Counted from the stretch's first letter, positions 8,194 through 17,074 are shown. The stretch: DNA of 36,493 nt from a bacterium (GCA_024277675.1 JAJRUS010000009.1:1-36493), one strand, 5' to 3'. The notes: generated by a model from the sequence alone, not told the origin. A program made the numbers and translations.

Positions 8194-8243
8194 TGATTTT
8201 TAAAATCTGCGTCCTATTTCTTATTTTCTATACCGGCACAAAT

Positions 8244-9242
8244 TCATTTCTTTTTAAGTTTGGCCTTCATAACACGCAAATAATCATCGAAGGTTTTTAC
8301 ATCCTGGAAGTAAAAATGTATACCCACTTTAGTAGCCGGTAAATCTTTTATGCCTTTTGTCAGTTTGTCCTTGGCCTGGGGGTGGCAATGGGTACAAAAT
8401 CCGGGAATATCTTTTTTATCTTTAATCGGCCAGCGCAAATATGAATAAGTTTGATTAGCCGGGTGTTGATCATGACAGGAGAGGCAAGTGATCACCTTTT
8501 CACCGGCAAATCCCAGGGACTCAGCCGGTACTTTAGCCTTCCGCGGGGTTATCCCTATTAAGTGAGAAGTACCCAGGTTGATCGGTCTGTAGCCGGCTCC
8601 ATCCGGTTCTGCCGCATGACAGGCCAGGCAAAGCGAGGCGATCCGATCCGGCGTCTTACCGGTACGGGGGTTTACCGTAAAGGTATTGGGAAATTCGGTC
8701 AGCATGACCGGCCCTTGCCCTTCATGACTACTGTGGCATAGCGCACACTCACCGTGAGCGCCATTGCCTTCCGGATTTCCTTTGTCGGGATGGCAACTGG
8801 AACAGAATCCACTTAAGTCATAGCGGCCGTTAACTTTTCCGCGCAAATACTTATAATTTTCGTTATCCGGATGCCAGTCATGACAACTGCCGCAGGAAAG
8901 AAGGCCCTCTTCCCCGGAATACGACAAAGCATCCTTATCAACCTTTACCCCTTTGAGCGTGGGAGCAATTCCAACCGGATGGGAGTGTTCCAAAAGCACA
9001 GGTATCTCTCCTTCTTCATTGTGGCAACCCATACATATAGCGGAGACACCGGTCAGGGGTTTCTGGGTACGAGGATTTATGGTTTTGGTATCCGCTGCTA
9101 CCACAAATACGTAAGGATCATCCTCTACATCTTTATGACACATATCACATTCTTCATGGGGGCCGACCGACCACGCCGGCGAGGAAAAGCATACCACCAA
9201 GAACACCAACATCAGCATACTCCGCCATATCGTTTTGTACAT
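8244..9242 (-). CDS. octahaem c-type cytochrome, exported (doubled CXXCH type)
   Basis: The 332-residue protein has a Sec signal peptide (residues 1-25; basic MYKTIWR, then a hydrophobic core, AWS before the likely cut). The mature part has eight CXXCH haem-attachment motifs: CDMCH, CMGCH, CGSCH, CSSCH, CALCH, CLACH, CLSCH and CTHCH. Two halves repeat the same order. Each half has a first CXXCH, then a TxNPRT(Q/G)K stretch, a second CXXCH, a histidine-bearing S-H-x-(V/L)-G-I segment, a third C(G/L)SCHDxHP, and Y-(K/S)-YLR before the fourth motif. It therefore arose by duplication of a four-haem unit. Extra histidines are available as distal ligands. It should be a periplasmic or cell-surface electron carrier. 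AAGGAG precedes the ATG. The adjacent quinone-like cluster is on the same strand, but this gene has its own candidate promoter. Confidence 0.92.
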   Translation of the reverse strand: MYKTIWRSMLMLVFLVVCFSSPAWSVGPHEECDMCHKDVEDDPYVFVVAADTKTINPRTQKPLTGVSAICMGCHNEEGEIPVLLEHSHPVGIAPTLKGVKVDKDALSYSGEEGLLSCGSCHDWHPDNENYKYLRGKVNGRYDLSGFCSSCHPDKGNPEGNGAHGECALCHSSHEGQGPVMLTEFPNTFTVNPRTGKTPDRIASLCLACHAAEPDGAGYRPINLGTSHLIGITPRKAKVPAESLGFAGEKVITCLSCHDQHPANQTYSYLRWPIKDKKDIPGFCTHCHPQAKDKLTKGIKDLPATKVGIHFYFQDVKTFDDYLRVMKAKLKKK

Positions 9243-9499
9243 AATATTCTCCTTATTAAAACTAACTACTGATAAAGAAAACCTCTCCCGGTTACGCCAA
9301 AAGTACCTTCAGAAATTGCTCGAAAGGCTTTTTCCATTCACCTGCGCTCGACAACAAATGCTGAGACTGAGATAATTATAGCGATCAGAGGTTGAATTGG
9401 CGATCTTGGTCTGGTTGGCTCAGTAACCGGCTATTTTCCCATATTATTCACTAACTGTTTTTTTTATGAGGTTGTGACCTGCCCACATTAATTATTGTG

Positions 9500-9527
9500 A
9501 TTATAGCATACCTGAAAAACCAGGCAA
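9500..9527 (-). promoter_or_regulatory. sigma-70-like promoter of the cytochrome gene
   Basis: On the minus strand TTGCCT (9527-9522) and TATAAT (9505-9500) are 16 bases apart, with TGC just before the -10. Transcription would begin near 9493, leaving a leader of about 250 bases before the ATG at 9242. I recognised no known riboswitch in that leader. Confidence 0.42.
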
Positions 9528-9529
9528 TA

Positions 9530-9698
9530 GAAAATCTACCTGAGTCGTGGACAGTTTTACCTAACTTATTGTAAAGATAAGTCTGATGTTTCGGCGTGGG
9601 AACACGCCGAAACCATTATAATATATTGTAATCATTTATGTTTCGGCTTGAGGACAAGCCGAAACATCACAAAAGTATCCACGACTCAGAAAATCCAC
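9530..9698. mobile_element. MITE-like nested palindrome with flanking direct repeats
   Basis: An exact 11-bp inverted repeat bounds the element: TGAGTCGTGGA (9541-9551) and TCCACGACTCA (9678-9688). Inside are two near-identical hairpins. The first pairs GTTTCGGCGTG with CACGCCGAAAC (9588-9613, four-base loop). The second pairs ATGTTTCGGCTTG with CAAGCCGAAACAT (9638-9667). Directly outside the ends are GAAAATCTAC (9530-9539) and GAAAATCCAC (9689-9698), nine of ten bases identical and in the same orientation, as expected for a target-site duplication. It has no coding capacity. This points to a non-autonomous mobile element of about 148 bp. Confidence 0.65.
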
Positions 9699-9787
9699 TG
9701 GGCATCAAGCACATTTTTTCGATTGTTTGAGGTAGATAACGTGCCTATGTAACAAAAATAAGTGGGGAAATGGGTGTATTTATCACT

Positions 9788-11758
9788 TTACGCAGTAGAA
9801 TCATCTAAAGTCCGACCAGCCTCCCCGTGATCCGGTTTTCCCCGGGTATTATAGTTTGCTTCTATATCCTGATTCTGGCGAAGGGGAAGTTGGATAACAA
9901 AGAAAGTCCCCTCGCCGGTTATACTATGCACTCTGATATTACCGAAATGATTCTTAACTATTTTCTCACAGACTGTAAGACCCAATCCCATGCCGTCCTC
10001 CGGTTTCTTAGTAGTAAAAAATGGGTTGAAGATTTCTTTTAAGGCAGCATCCGGTATGCCGGGCCCTTCGTCATGGAAACTTATATCTATGGTCTTATCC
10101 TGCCCTAACGTCACCCCCACCGTAAAATTTTCACCCCCCTGCATCGCCTGTATAGCGTTATGTATTATGTTTATGAATACCTGTTGCAGTAATTGAGGAT
10201 CGGCTTCGATAGTGGGGGGCTTATCAGGGTAATTTTTCAGTAGCCGAATGTCTTTACTGGTGAATTTATAGGCCATTAAGAACAACGAATGTTCGATTAG
10301 ATTTACTACATCCACTTTGGTGAAACTTGGCTTAGTCGGACCGGAAATTCCCCTGAGTTGCTTTAGGATTGCGCTGATATAATACATGCCGCTGCGTATC
10401 ATATGTACATATTTATACAAACCATTATCTTGGCTAAGCTTGGAAATTAATATATCGGCATAATTAAGCACTCCATACAGGGGGTTGTTTATCTCATGCG
10501 CCACCTCGGCCGATAAACGACCCAGCGAAACCAGCTTTTCGTTTTCAATCAGGGTCTTTTGCGCCTTCTGCAAGCTTCTGGTTCGCTCAAGCACCTGATT
10601 TTCCAGCTCGGCTTTTGCCTCTCTTAAGTCTTTGTTCCATTTAAATATTATCAGGATAATTATAAAGCTGCCGAGCAGGTAAGAGGTAGTAATAAGGGCG
10701 GTCAGCCACATTTGCTGATATGATTGAGTGGTTATCAATTCGTTTATCTTTTCAAATGAGATCCCCACCGTATCTACCAGGCGCCTGAGCTTATAAGATG
10801 TTCTGATATTAATCTGATTCTGAATACGCAGAATCATCCAGATCATCAAAAATGGCGGGATGGTGATTACCGTAATAGACCTGATATAGTTCTGGCTCTT
10901 TTCCTTGGTACCTATAAAATAAGCCACCGTACCCAGAACAATAAAAAATATCCCCCAGAAAGAGGCGGTGTGAATCAGGTCCAACAGCTTGAAATTCGTA
11001 GAGTCTCCCTTCTCTATGATAAAAAGTATAAACAGGGAGATTGACAACCCCAGGATATATAAAATTATAGAGTTCTGCTCTACTAAAAAATCTGCCCGAT
11101 CAATTTTAGTACCGACCAGAAGATAACGATTCTTTGAAGGGAAAAATTTGTAGATTAAACCGGATACTATGATTATGAGTACTATTTCCGTAAGGAAACC
11201 CGGAGATATTCCCTGAAGCATGAGCGCAAACAATTTTCCGTTATAGATGTAATTGGTCCAAAACTGGAATAATCCCTCCCGATAGTAAATCAACCCCTCC
11301 TCTTTGAACACCAGCTCATTCAGGGTGGCCTTGATGCTCAATTCAATAAAACCGCTGCCCAGAAAAAAGAACAATAAAAATATAGCCCAGCGCTTAACCT
11401 TCTCCAATATCCCACACTTCCCCCAGATTCTGGCGGCCCCCAGCCGTATCAGATATCCCCAATAAAGCCCCAGTACAACATATAATAAGAGCAGGTAGAA
11501 ATACGCCTGATCCAGCAACGACCCCTGTAACATGATCAATACCAAGCCGGTAAACGAGGCCAGCCAGGGATCAAATATAGCGGCAATAAAAAAGATTCCG
11601 ATTATCTCTACGGGGATAGCAATACCCAAATAAAGCCTTATCATCGAGATGCTGAAGCTGAGCAAGGAAACGAGAATCCAGTAAAAGGTTTTATCCTTAT
11701 CTATGGACAAGAGAGAGCAATCTTTAAAGGGGCGACCGTCTGAATGGGATGTGGGCAT
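9788..11758 (-). CDS. polytopic membrane sensor histidine kinase (NtrB-like)
   Basis: This is a 656-residue protein. Residues 1-375 contain about nine or ten hydrophobic membrane segments, with no recognisable extracytoplasmic ligand domain. A coiled-coil linker (about 376-410) leads to the HisKA domain with H421 in SAEVAHEINNPL. The HATPase domain shows an N box (NIIHNAIQAM), a G1 box (DEGPGIP), an F box (FNPFFTTK) and a G2 box (GMGLGL). The HEINNPL-type H box is typical of kinases that pair with NtrC-type regulators. It is the last gene of the quinone-like cluster, ten bases after the radical-SAM gene. The NtrC-type regulator at 22877 flanks the other end, so the two probably form a pair. 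No clear Shine-Dalgarno site precedes the ATG. The stimulus is unknown; a redox or membrane signal is plausible. Confidence 0.9.
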   Translation of the reverse strand: MPTSHSDGRPFKDCSLLSIDKDKTFYWILVSLLSFSISMIRLYLGIAIPVEIIGIFFIAAIFDPWLASFTGLVLIMLQGSLLDQAYFYLLLLYVVLGLYWGYLIRLGAARIWGKCGILEKVKRWAIFLLFFFLGSGFIELSIKATLNELVFKEEGLIYYREGLFQFWTNYIYNGKLFALMLQGISPGFLTEIVLIIIVSGLIYKFFPSKNRYLLVGTKIDRADFLVEQNSIILYILGLSISLFILFIIEKGDSTNFKLLDLIHTASFWGIFFIVLGTVAYFIGTKEKSQNYIRSITVITIPPFLMIWMILRIQNQINIRTSYKLRRLVDTVGISFEKINELITTQSYQQMWLTALITTSYLLGSFIIILIIFKWNKDLREAKAELENQVLERTRSLQKAQKTLIENEKLVSLGRLSAEVAHEINNPLYGVLNYADILISKLSQDNGLYKYVHMIRSGMYYISAILKQLRGISGPTKPSFTKVDVVNLIEHSLFLMAYKFTSKDIRLLKNYPDKPPTIEADPQLLQQVFINIIHNAIQAMQGGENFTVGVTLGQDKTIDISFHDEGPGIPDAALKEIFNPFFTTKKPEDGMGLGLTVCEKIVKNHFGNIRVHSITGEGTFFVIQLPLRQNQDIEANYNTRGKPDHGEAGRTLDDSTA

Positions 11759-11768
11759 TTGGAGTGTC

Positions 11769-12848
11769 TTAATTGTATACTTTAATAATATTAAACAAAA
11801 TATCCCGTTCGGCCGGGATACGTCCGGCGTCTTTTATAACGGCTATCATAACACTTCTTTCAACCGCCTTGGGAAGCCCGCCGCCGGAAGAGTGTATAAT
11901 CCGGCCCTTCTGCTTGAGACCGTTTAGATCATCCGCCCCAAAAGCCAGGGCCAATTGGGCGCCTGGGAGCCCCAGGTGGGACCAATACGCCCGGATATGC
12001 GTAAAGTTGTCTAAGAATATGCGGCTTATGGCGATCATTTTGAGGTCGTCGTAGCCGGTAGTCTGCGGATAATCCGCCTGGGAGAAAGCAAACGGCAGGA
12101 AGTGGGTAAACTTGCCGGTCTTATCCTGTAACTCCCTTATTGCCTGTAGATGCTGGATCCGCTCACCATAGGTTTCCCCGGCGCCATAAAGCATGCTGGC
12201 ATTGGAATAGACATCATGCCGGTGTGCCGCTTCCATAACTCTAAGCCACTGTTCACCACCCAGCTTGTCCGCACAGCCTAAATCAGCCCTTATGCGCGGG
12301 CTGAATATCTCGGCCCCGCCGCCGGTTATGGCTGAAAGACCGGCCGGCTGCAAAATATCAAATACTTCATCAATCGATATATTTTCCTGCCTGGAAAAAT
12401 GGTCTATCTCAATGGGTGAGAAGCCCAGTATCTTTATTTCGGGCACCCTCATTTTAATCCTGGCCAGCGCTTCTATGAAAAACTGAAACCTAAGCTCTGG
12501 GTGAATCCCCCCCAATATCAGTATCTCCGGTACTTCATTCTGCTTTGATTCTTCGGCCAGCGCCTCAATTTCCGCCAGGCTTAAGCTGAAGGCGTCGGCG
12601 TCTCCCGGCTTTCTGCTGAATATGCAATATTTGCAGTTGTTTATACAGATATTGCTATAGCAGATATGATAATTACCCACAAAGGTAACTACATCGCCGA
12701 CTTTTTGTTTACGTAACTCATTTGCCAGGTATCCCAACCCCAGGATGTCTTTGGATAAAAACAATTTAAGGGCTTCGTCTACCGAGACCCGCTCTCCGGC
12801 GACTACCTTGGCGGCTAATATTTCAAGGAAGCTGTCATTAAATTTCAT
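11769..12848 (-). CDS. MqnE/CofH-like radical SAM protein, copy 2
   Basis: The 359-residue protein carries the radical-SAM motif C68-INN-C72-KY-C75, which binds [4Fe-4S] and SAM. C63 just before it is an extra cysteine. Family blocks of aminofutalosine synthase are visible: GGIHPEL, GFSPIEIDHF, the GGGAEIF loop, SNASMLYGAGET and IRELQDKTGKF. MqnE adds the 5'-deoxyadenosyl radical to an enolpyruvyl-benzoate ether in menaquinone synthesis; CofH works on a related radical addition in F420 synthesis. The SNASMLYG-x-GET and RELQD blocks fit MqnE better than MqnC. Neither mqnA, mqnD nor a nucleosidase is nearby, and a paralogue lies at 19182-20273, so the true substrate may differ. AGGGA precedes the ATG. 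Confidence 0.82.
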   Translation of the reverse strand: MKFNDSFLEILAAKVVAGERVSVDEALKLFLSKDILGLGYLANELRKQKVGDVVTFVGNYHICYSNICINNCKYCIFSRKPGDADAFSLSLAEIEALAEESKQNEVPEILILGGIHPELRFQFFIEALARIKMRVPEIKILGFSPIEIDHFSRQENISIDEVFDILQPAGLSAITGGGAEIFSPRIRADLGCADKLGGEQWLRVMEAAHRHDVYSNASMLYGAGETYGERIQHLQAIRELQDKTGKFTHFLPFAFSQADYPQTTGYDDLKMIAISRIFLDNFTHIRAYWSHLGLPGAQLALAFGADDLNGLKQKGRIIHSSGGGLPKAVERSVMIAVIKDAGRIPAERDILFNIIKVYN

Positions 12849-12901
12849 AATTTTCCCTAATAGTGCTCATGTGGCTTAGGTTATAATTGTAAAAAATCAG
12901 G

Positions 12902-14674
12902 TTACTTAATAATACGCCGGGATTGCCGAGAGGTCAAATCCTTATGACTTAACTCCATAAGTTTCACGGGTGATAAGCCCTGGGGACAACTGATTTTACA
13001 TTCCCCGCAGGCGCTGCAATATTGGAATTTATGGACAATCTCTTCCAGCTTAAGTTTTTTCTGCAACACCAGGCGCATGAGATACCACCAGCCGCGGGGG
13101 GCCTGTGACTCCCAACCGCTAAAATTGGGGCAACCCTTCAGGCAAAAACCGCACTGGTCACAGCAATAGGCATACCATGCTATATTATTCCGTGCTCCGG
13201 TGCCCAACGGATAGTTAATTCGATTGTTTAATAACCGGATCGGGAGTTCAAAGCGCCAGGCCGCTTTCATAAACCGGTCAATTAAGTCATTAGGGTACCC
13301 GTTAGTGATTACCTTGCCCGGGTTCAGAATATGCTGCGGATCAACCAGCTTTTTTTGCTGAATTAAGCGGGTCATCCGCTCGGCGCCGATGATCCGGGCG
13401 GCCTGGTGTTTAAAATAAATCCCGCTGGCACAGGGTAATCCTCCCGCTCTTCCGGTAAGCTTTATGAAACTAAGCGCCAGGGCGTAACTCAGATTATAGC
13501 TTGCTTTGCGCTCATCATGCGGAATAAAGCCCAGCAATACGGCCTTGGCGGTCTTTTTTCTGTCTTGCAGCAGCACCCCCTCGATAGCCAGCGGTTGTTT
13601 TATTTTGCGGCTTTCTCTAAGGGCGGCCCCAAGCGATCCAAGCGGTATGGCCACCTTAGTGGAGATAAGCGAGGGAGCGATTTTTTTTATTTTCAAAAGC
13701 TCAAAGCGCCCATCCCAAAGCTTGTCGGCTAATTCCTGTTTTAATAAACGTCCCTTATAGTCATTAATCATTTGCTTCAAGAGCGCCTTGAGCTTGGGCG
13801 CCGATTTTGGGAAAACGAAGCTGACCAGGTAGGTACTGATAACATTTGAAATATATGCTCTTTCCGGTCGCCGCAGCTTGTCCCTTAACTCAGCCATAAA
13901 GGGATTAATAAAGCTCACTGACCAAAGCTTAAGCTTAAGTTCAACTACACGCTCAAGCATGTCGGTTAGCTGCTCCGGAAGCTTAAAAGAGGCGGTCACT
14001 ATATCCAGCGGCTCCGCCGGCTTGACCTTGAGAGTGACCTCAGAGATAAAACCGGTGATTCCCTCGACGTCTCTGACAAAATCCAGATTATCCTCTGCAT
14101 AGGTGACGACCCGGCCATCCGGCCGTACCAGCCTTACGCTGACCACATTCTCGCCGAACCAGCCGTAGGCATAGCTCCCGAAACCACTCCCCCCCTGCGC
14201 CAGCCAGCCGGCCACCGTGGATATGGGGGCGCTGCCGGGATACAGCCTTAGGCTTAAGCCCCTGCTTTCCAGTTCCCGCTCCAGATCCGACCAGATTACC
14301 CCCGGCCCGGTGGTGGCGGTGAGATTCTGCTGATCTATTTTCAGGATGCTGTTCATCCGGGAAAAATCCACCACCAGCCCGCCAAACCTGGGGATCGCCC
14401 CGCCGTAACCAGAGGTGCCCCGGCCCCAGGGAGTAAGCGGAATCCGGCGCTGCCCGGCCAGTCTCAGCAGGTAGGTAAGCTCATTCTCATCCTGAGGCTG
14501 TACCACCCCCTCGGCGATACGCCGACTTATCAGCGACTTAATCAGCGCCGGCGGGGAGGCCAGGTCGTGGCTGTATAACCGGCACTCTATGCTATCAAAG
14601 CTAACTCTATCGCTAAACTTTTGTTGTAGGGTGTGCTTTATTTGGTTGGATAGTGTCTGGAAGTAAAGCTTCAT
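12902..14674 (-). CDS. FAD-linked oxidase with C-terminal 2x[4Fe-4S] domain (glycolate oxidase GlcD/GlcF-like fusion)
   Basis: This is a 590-residue protein. The N-terminal half is a PCMH-type FAD-binding domain (about 55-215). It has PLTPWGRGTSGYGGAIP, VVDFSRMNSIL, ATTGPGVIWSDLE and the GGSGFGSYAYG loop. A middle cap domain follows, with the late HILNPGKVI motif. The C-terminus has two ferredoxin-type clusters: C505-X2-C508-X2-C511-X3-C515-P and C553-X2-C556-X2-C559-X3-C563-P. This combination resembles D-lactate/glycolate dehydrogenases that pass electrons to quinones or other carriers. Its place between a HemN-like enzyme (two bases upstream) and an MqnE-like enzyme suggests an oxidation step, or electron transfer, in the cluster's pathway. 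The substrate is unknown. No strong ribosome-binding site is seen, consistent with translational coupling. Confidence 0.85.
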   Translation of the reverse strand: MKLYFQTLSNQIKHTLQQKFSDRVSFDSIECRLYSHDLASPPALIKSLISRRIAEGVVQPQDENELTYLLRLAGQRRIPLTPWGRGTSGYGGAIPRFGGLVVDFSRMNSILKIDQQNLTATTGPGVIWSDLERELESRGLSLRLYPGSAPISTVAGWLAQGGSGFGSYAYGWFGENVVSVRLVRPDGRVVTYAEDNLDFVRDVEGITGFISEVTLKVKPAEPLDIVTASFKLPEQLTDMLERVVELKLKLWSVSFINPFMAELRDKLRRPERAYISNVISTYLVSFVFPKSAPKLKALLKQMINDYKGRLLKQELADKLWDGRFELLKIKKIAPSLISTKVAIPLGSLGAALRESRKIKQPLAIEGVLLQDRKKTAKAVLLGFIPHDERKASYNLSYALALSFIKLTGRAGGLPCASGIYFKHQAARIIGAERMTRLIQQKKLVDPQHILNPGKVITNGYPNDLIDRFMKAAWRFELPIRLLNNRINYPLGTGARNNIAWYAYCCDQCGFCLKGCPNFSGWESQAPRGWWYLMRLVLQKKLKLEEIVHKFQYCSACGECKISCPQGLSPVKLMELSHKDLTSRQSRRIIK

Positions 14675-14676
14675 TG

Positions 14677-16182
14677 TTATTTTAATAGAATGTTTTTAAA
14701 GCGTTTAATTAAATCCAGCCCCGGATACCAATGATGTGCGGCATGGATTTTATCATCTGCTTTATGGTTTAGCACCTGTTGGCTTGAGAATAATGCCTTA
14801 ATCTCATCCGATAAATATTCACCCAGTGGAGTAATCTTGTATGTATGTTGGGTTTCCCCCAGGAATTCATTTTTTCCTAGTGCACTGATGGTCGAATTTA
14901 TTTCCCGGCTGGTCTCATCTGATGCCCCAGCCAGCAGTGATTGCAAATAGGCCTTATCCAGGCAGCCATAGTTTAAGGCATATTGAATATGCCGCCGGGC
15001 GGTCTCATCCTTATCTAATGCCGCCAACCTTTCAAGCGGCAGCGAACCCTCCAGCAGCTTTCGGCGATAATCCTCGAGCGAGAAGGTTTTGTATATGACC
15101 ATGTTTCTGGCGATACCGGGTTGAAATATCCAGCCGTATGTACCCGGCCCCAAACCCAATAAAATAGTCTCCTTAGAGTTCCATTTCTGCTTCTGGTGGG
15201 AAAACAACGGCTGAATATGGGTATACATGTGTAGCAGCTCTTTATGGTATCCATGCTTAAGTATAAGCATATCGATCAGGGTTTGCAGGCGAATATTCTC
15301 GGCCCAGTCCGGATATATAGCCGGATTGGTTTTATAGCGGCTAAAATCCGCCGAGCCCGGCTTTATCTCGCAGAAGTGCTTGCTGATGCCGGTCGGTTTA
15401 TGGGCCAGTATGCCGGTAAGTGTATCATACATCGAGTTGATTGATTGAAACGGCAGCCCGCCGTACATTATATCGACATTCACTTTGGGGAATCCCTGCT
15501 GCATGAGCAATGCCAGCAGGTCGAGCGCTTCCCGGCGGCTATGCCCCCGGTTTATGGCCTGTAGCACGTTATCATCAAGGGATTGGATGCCGATACTGAC
15601 CCGGTTGATACCCAATACTGAAACGGTCTTTAAGTAATCATTCACTCCCGCTTTTCTTATTATCTCAGGGTGAAATTCCAGGCTGACTTCAGCCTGGGGT
15701 TGTACCTCGAAGGAATTATTTATAAACCCCAGAACAGCCTCAATTTGCCTTTCGGTCAATAGGCTGGGGCTGCCGCCGCCGAAGTAGATTGACTGGATGC
15801 TGACGGGCTTTTGACCCAATATTTTTTTATAAGTTGCAAGCTCGCATTTAAGTAAACTTATATAGGCATCCGGCACGCTGTCCTGAGAGACTGAATAATA
15901 ATTGCAATAGCTGCACCGGCGGCTGCAAAAGGGTATGTGGATGTATAGGGCTATGCTGCTGTCCGGCCTCAAGCCGGCAAGCGCTTGTTTACAGGCGGCG
16001 TAATTTTCCGGGGTTACTTTTGAGGCCGCAGTAATCGGCGGGTAATTTATCAGTAAGGAATTATCCAGCGGGTTTCGGTGTACACCCCGCTTCGCCCACT
16101 GTCTCAGTATAGGGAGGTAGCGGTCACTTTCGCTTTTAACCGCAGCCAGAAAATTGTTTTCGTTACGCTTAGATAAACTCAT
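14677..16182 (-). CDS. HemN/HemW-like radical SAM protein
   Basis: The 501-residue protein contains YIHIPFC86-SRR-C90-SY-C93-NYY, the radical-SAM cluster motif of the coproporphyrinogen dehydrogenase/HemW family. Other family blocks are YFGGGSPSLL (SAM methionine and amino-group contact), VSLEFHPE, the GINRVSIGIQSLDD block and the VNVDIMYGGLP strand. A C-terminal HemN-like winged-helix region follows from about residue 390. An N-terminal extension of about 75 residues precedes the barrel. True HemN oxidatively decarboxylates propionates, HemW carries haem, and relatives (HutW/ChuW) methylate or open haem. The context here is quinone-like synthesis, so a decarboxylation or methylation on an aromatic intermediate is conceivable; this is inference. 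Its start overlaps the prenyltransferase gene by 14 bases. Confidence 0.82.
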   Translation of the reverse strand: MSLSKRNENNFLAAVKSESDRYLPILRQWAKRGVHRNPLDNSLLINYPPITAASKVTPENYAACKQALAGLRPDSSIALYIHIPFCSRRCSYCNYYSVSQDSVPDAYISLLKCELATYKKILGQKPVSIQSIYFGGGSPSLLTERQIEAVLGFINNSFEVQPQAEVSLEFHPEIIRKAGVNDYLKTVSVLGINRVSIGIQSLDDNVLQAINRGHSRREALDLLALLMQQGFPKVNVDIMYGGLPFQSINSMYDTLTGILAHKPTGISKHFCEIKPGSADFSRYKTNPAIYPDWAENIRLQTLIDMLILKHGYHKELLHMYTHIQPLFSHQKQKWNSKETILLGLGPGTYGWIFQPGIARNMVIYKTFSLEDYRRKLLEGSLPLERLAALDKDETARRHIQYALNYGCLDKAYLQSLLAGASDETSREINSTISALGKNEFLGETQHTYKITPLGEYLSDEIKALFSSQQVLNHKADDKIHAAHHWYPGLDLIKRFKNILLK

Positions 16183-17074
16183 TGAGCTTTACTAAGTGTT
16201 GGCCGTCAAGCTTAAGCCAGAAGCTGGACAGGGTAAACAGGAAGATAACTAAGCTGACAAAGGCGTTCGTGGTAAAGAAGGCTTCGTTTATTTTGGATAT
16301 GTTGGCAGGAGAAATAAGGCTGTCCTGATAAACCATAAACAGGGTGGCCAGCGCAATGCCGATATAGTATAAAATGTCAAGCTGCAAGACAATTCCCACG
16401 GCAATAAGCGCCATTAAACTTAATAAGTGTAACCACCGGTGCAGCCTGAGGGCCGGTTTCAGGCCGAATATAGCCGGGATAGAAAAGAGTCCCTGACTCC
16501 GGTCAACCTCAATGTCGTTAATGGTATAAATTATATCCGAGCCGGCAATCAAACTAAATACCGCCAGCATAAGCAGCAGCGCCGCCGGGGAGATGTCATT
16601 GGCTACCGCTACCCAGCCCCCGAGCGGGGCTAAACCCATAGTGAGTCCCAACCAGAAGTGGCAGCTCCAGGTGAAGCGCTTGGTGTATGGATAAAATATA
16701 AACAGTACGGCTATTACGGGGGCTAAAAGCCATATCAGCGGCGGAAGATGATAAGCCGCCACCAGGCATACAATTGCCGATAAAAAACAGAAGGCCAGGC
16801 ATTCCGTATCGGTCAATAAGCCGCCGGGCAAGGCGCGGTCAGCGGTACGCGGGTTCCTGGCATCTATCTCCCGATCGATATAGCGATTAAGCCCCAGGGC
16901 CAGCGAGCGGGCAGCTACCATGCCCAGGGTAATCCAGCCCAGTTTCGCCCAGCCGGGAAAGGATTTATTTGCCAGAAAAGCCCCCAGATAGACAAACGGC
17001 AATACATGAATAGAATGCTGATATTTTATCATCTCAAGTATAATATGGATTTTTCTAGCCAATCTCTTAAGCAT
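16169..17074 (-). CDS. UbiA/MqnP-like prenyltransferase
   Basis: This 301-residue integral membrane protein has about eight to nine hydrophobic helices. The two magnesium-diphosphate motifs of the UbiA superfamily are intact. The first is N63-RYI-D67-REI-D71 followed by ARNPRTADRALPGG. The second is D180-IIYTIN-D187-IEV-D191-RSQGLFSIPA. The second motif, with its GL-x-SIPA continuation, is close to that of 4-hydroxybenzoate and MqnP-type prenyltransferases rather than MenA or protohaem farnesyltransferase. It should attach a polyprenyl chain to an aromatic acid at the inner membrane, which marks this cluster as quinone or quinone-like synthesis. GAGGG lies eight bases before the ATG. It starts 15 bases after the reductase gene and overlaps the HemN-like gene by 14 bases. 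Confidence 0.92.
   Translation of the reverse strand: MLKRLARKIHIILEMIKYQHSIHVLPFVYLGAFLANKSFPGWAKLGWITLGMVAARSLALGLNRYIDREIDARNPRTADRALPGGLLTDTECLAFCFLSAIVCLVAAYHLPPLIWLLAPVIAVLFIFYPYTKRFTWSCHFWLGLTMGLAPLGGWVAVANDISPAALLLMLAVFSLIAGSDIIYTINDIEVDRSQGLFSIPAIFGLKPALRLHRWLHLLSLMALIAVGIVLQLDILYYIGIALATLFMVYQDSLISPANISKINEAFFTTNAFVSLVIFLFTLSSFWLKLDGQHLVKLNEFI

Larger units (their letters stand above)
9243..9787. other. 545-bp intergenic region between cytochrome and histidine kinase genes
   Basis: No convincing gene is seen here. It holds the candidate cytochrome promoter (9500-9527), a leader of about 250 bases and the nested-palindrome element (9530-9698). A short open stretch reads RLRQKYLQKLLERLFPF on the plus strand (about 9289-9340). 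It ends in a stop, and neither a start nor a family is apparent. Confidence 0.5.

Noticed and set aside
9243-9492. A c-di-GMP or cGAMP (GEMM) riboswitch before the multihaem cytochrome gene
   Set aside because: The conserved GEMM core sequences (for example ACGCACAGGGCAAACC-like and GACGCAAAGCC) are not present in the leader.
11769-12848. Calling this gene MqnC (cyclic dehypoxanthinyl futalosine synthase)
   Set aside because: The SNASMLYG-x-GET and IRELQDKTGKF blocks resemble MqnE; MqnC-specific features are not seen.
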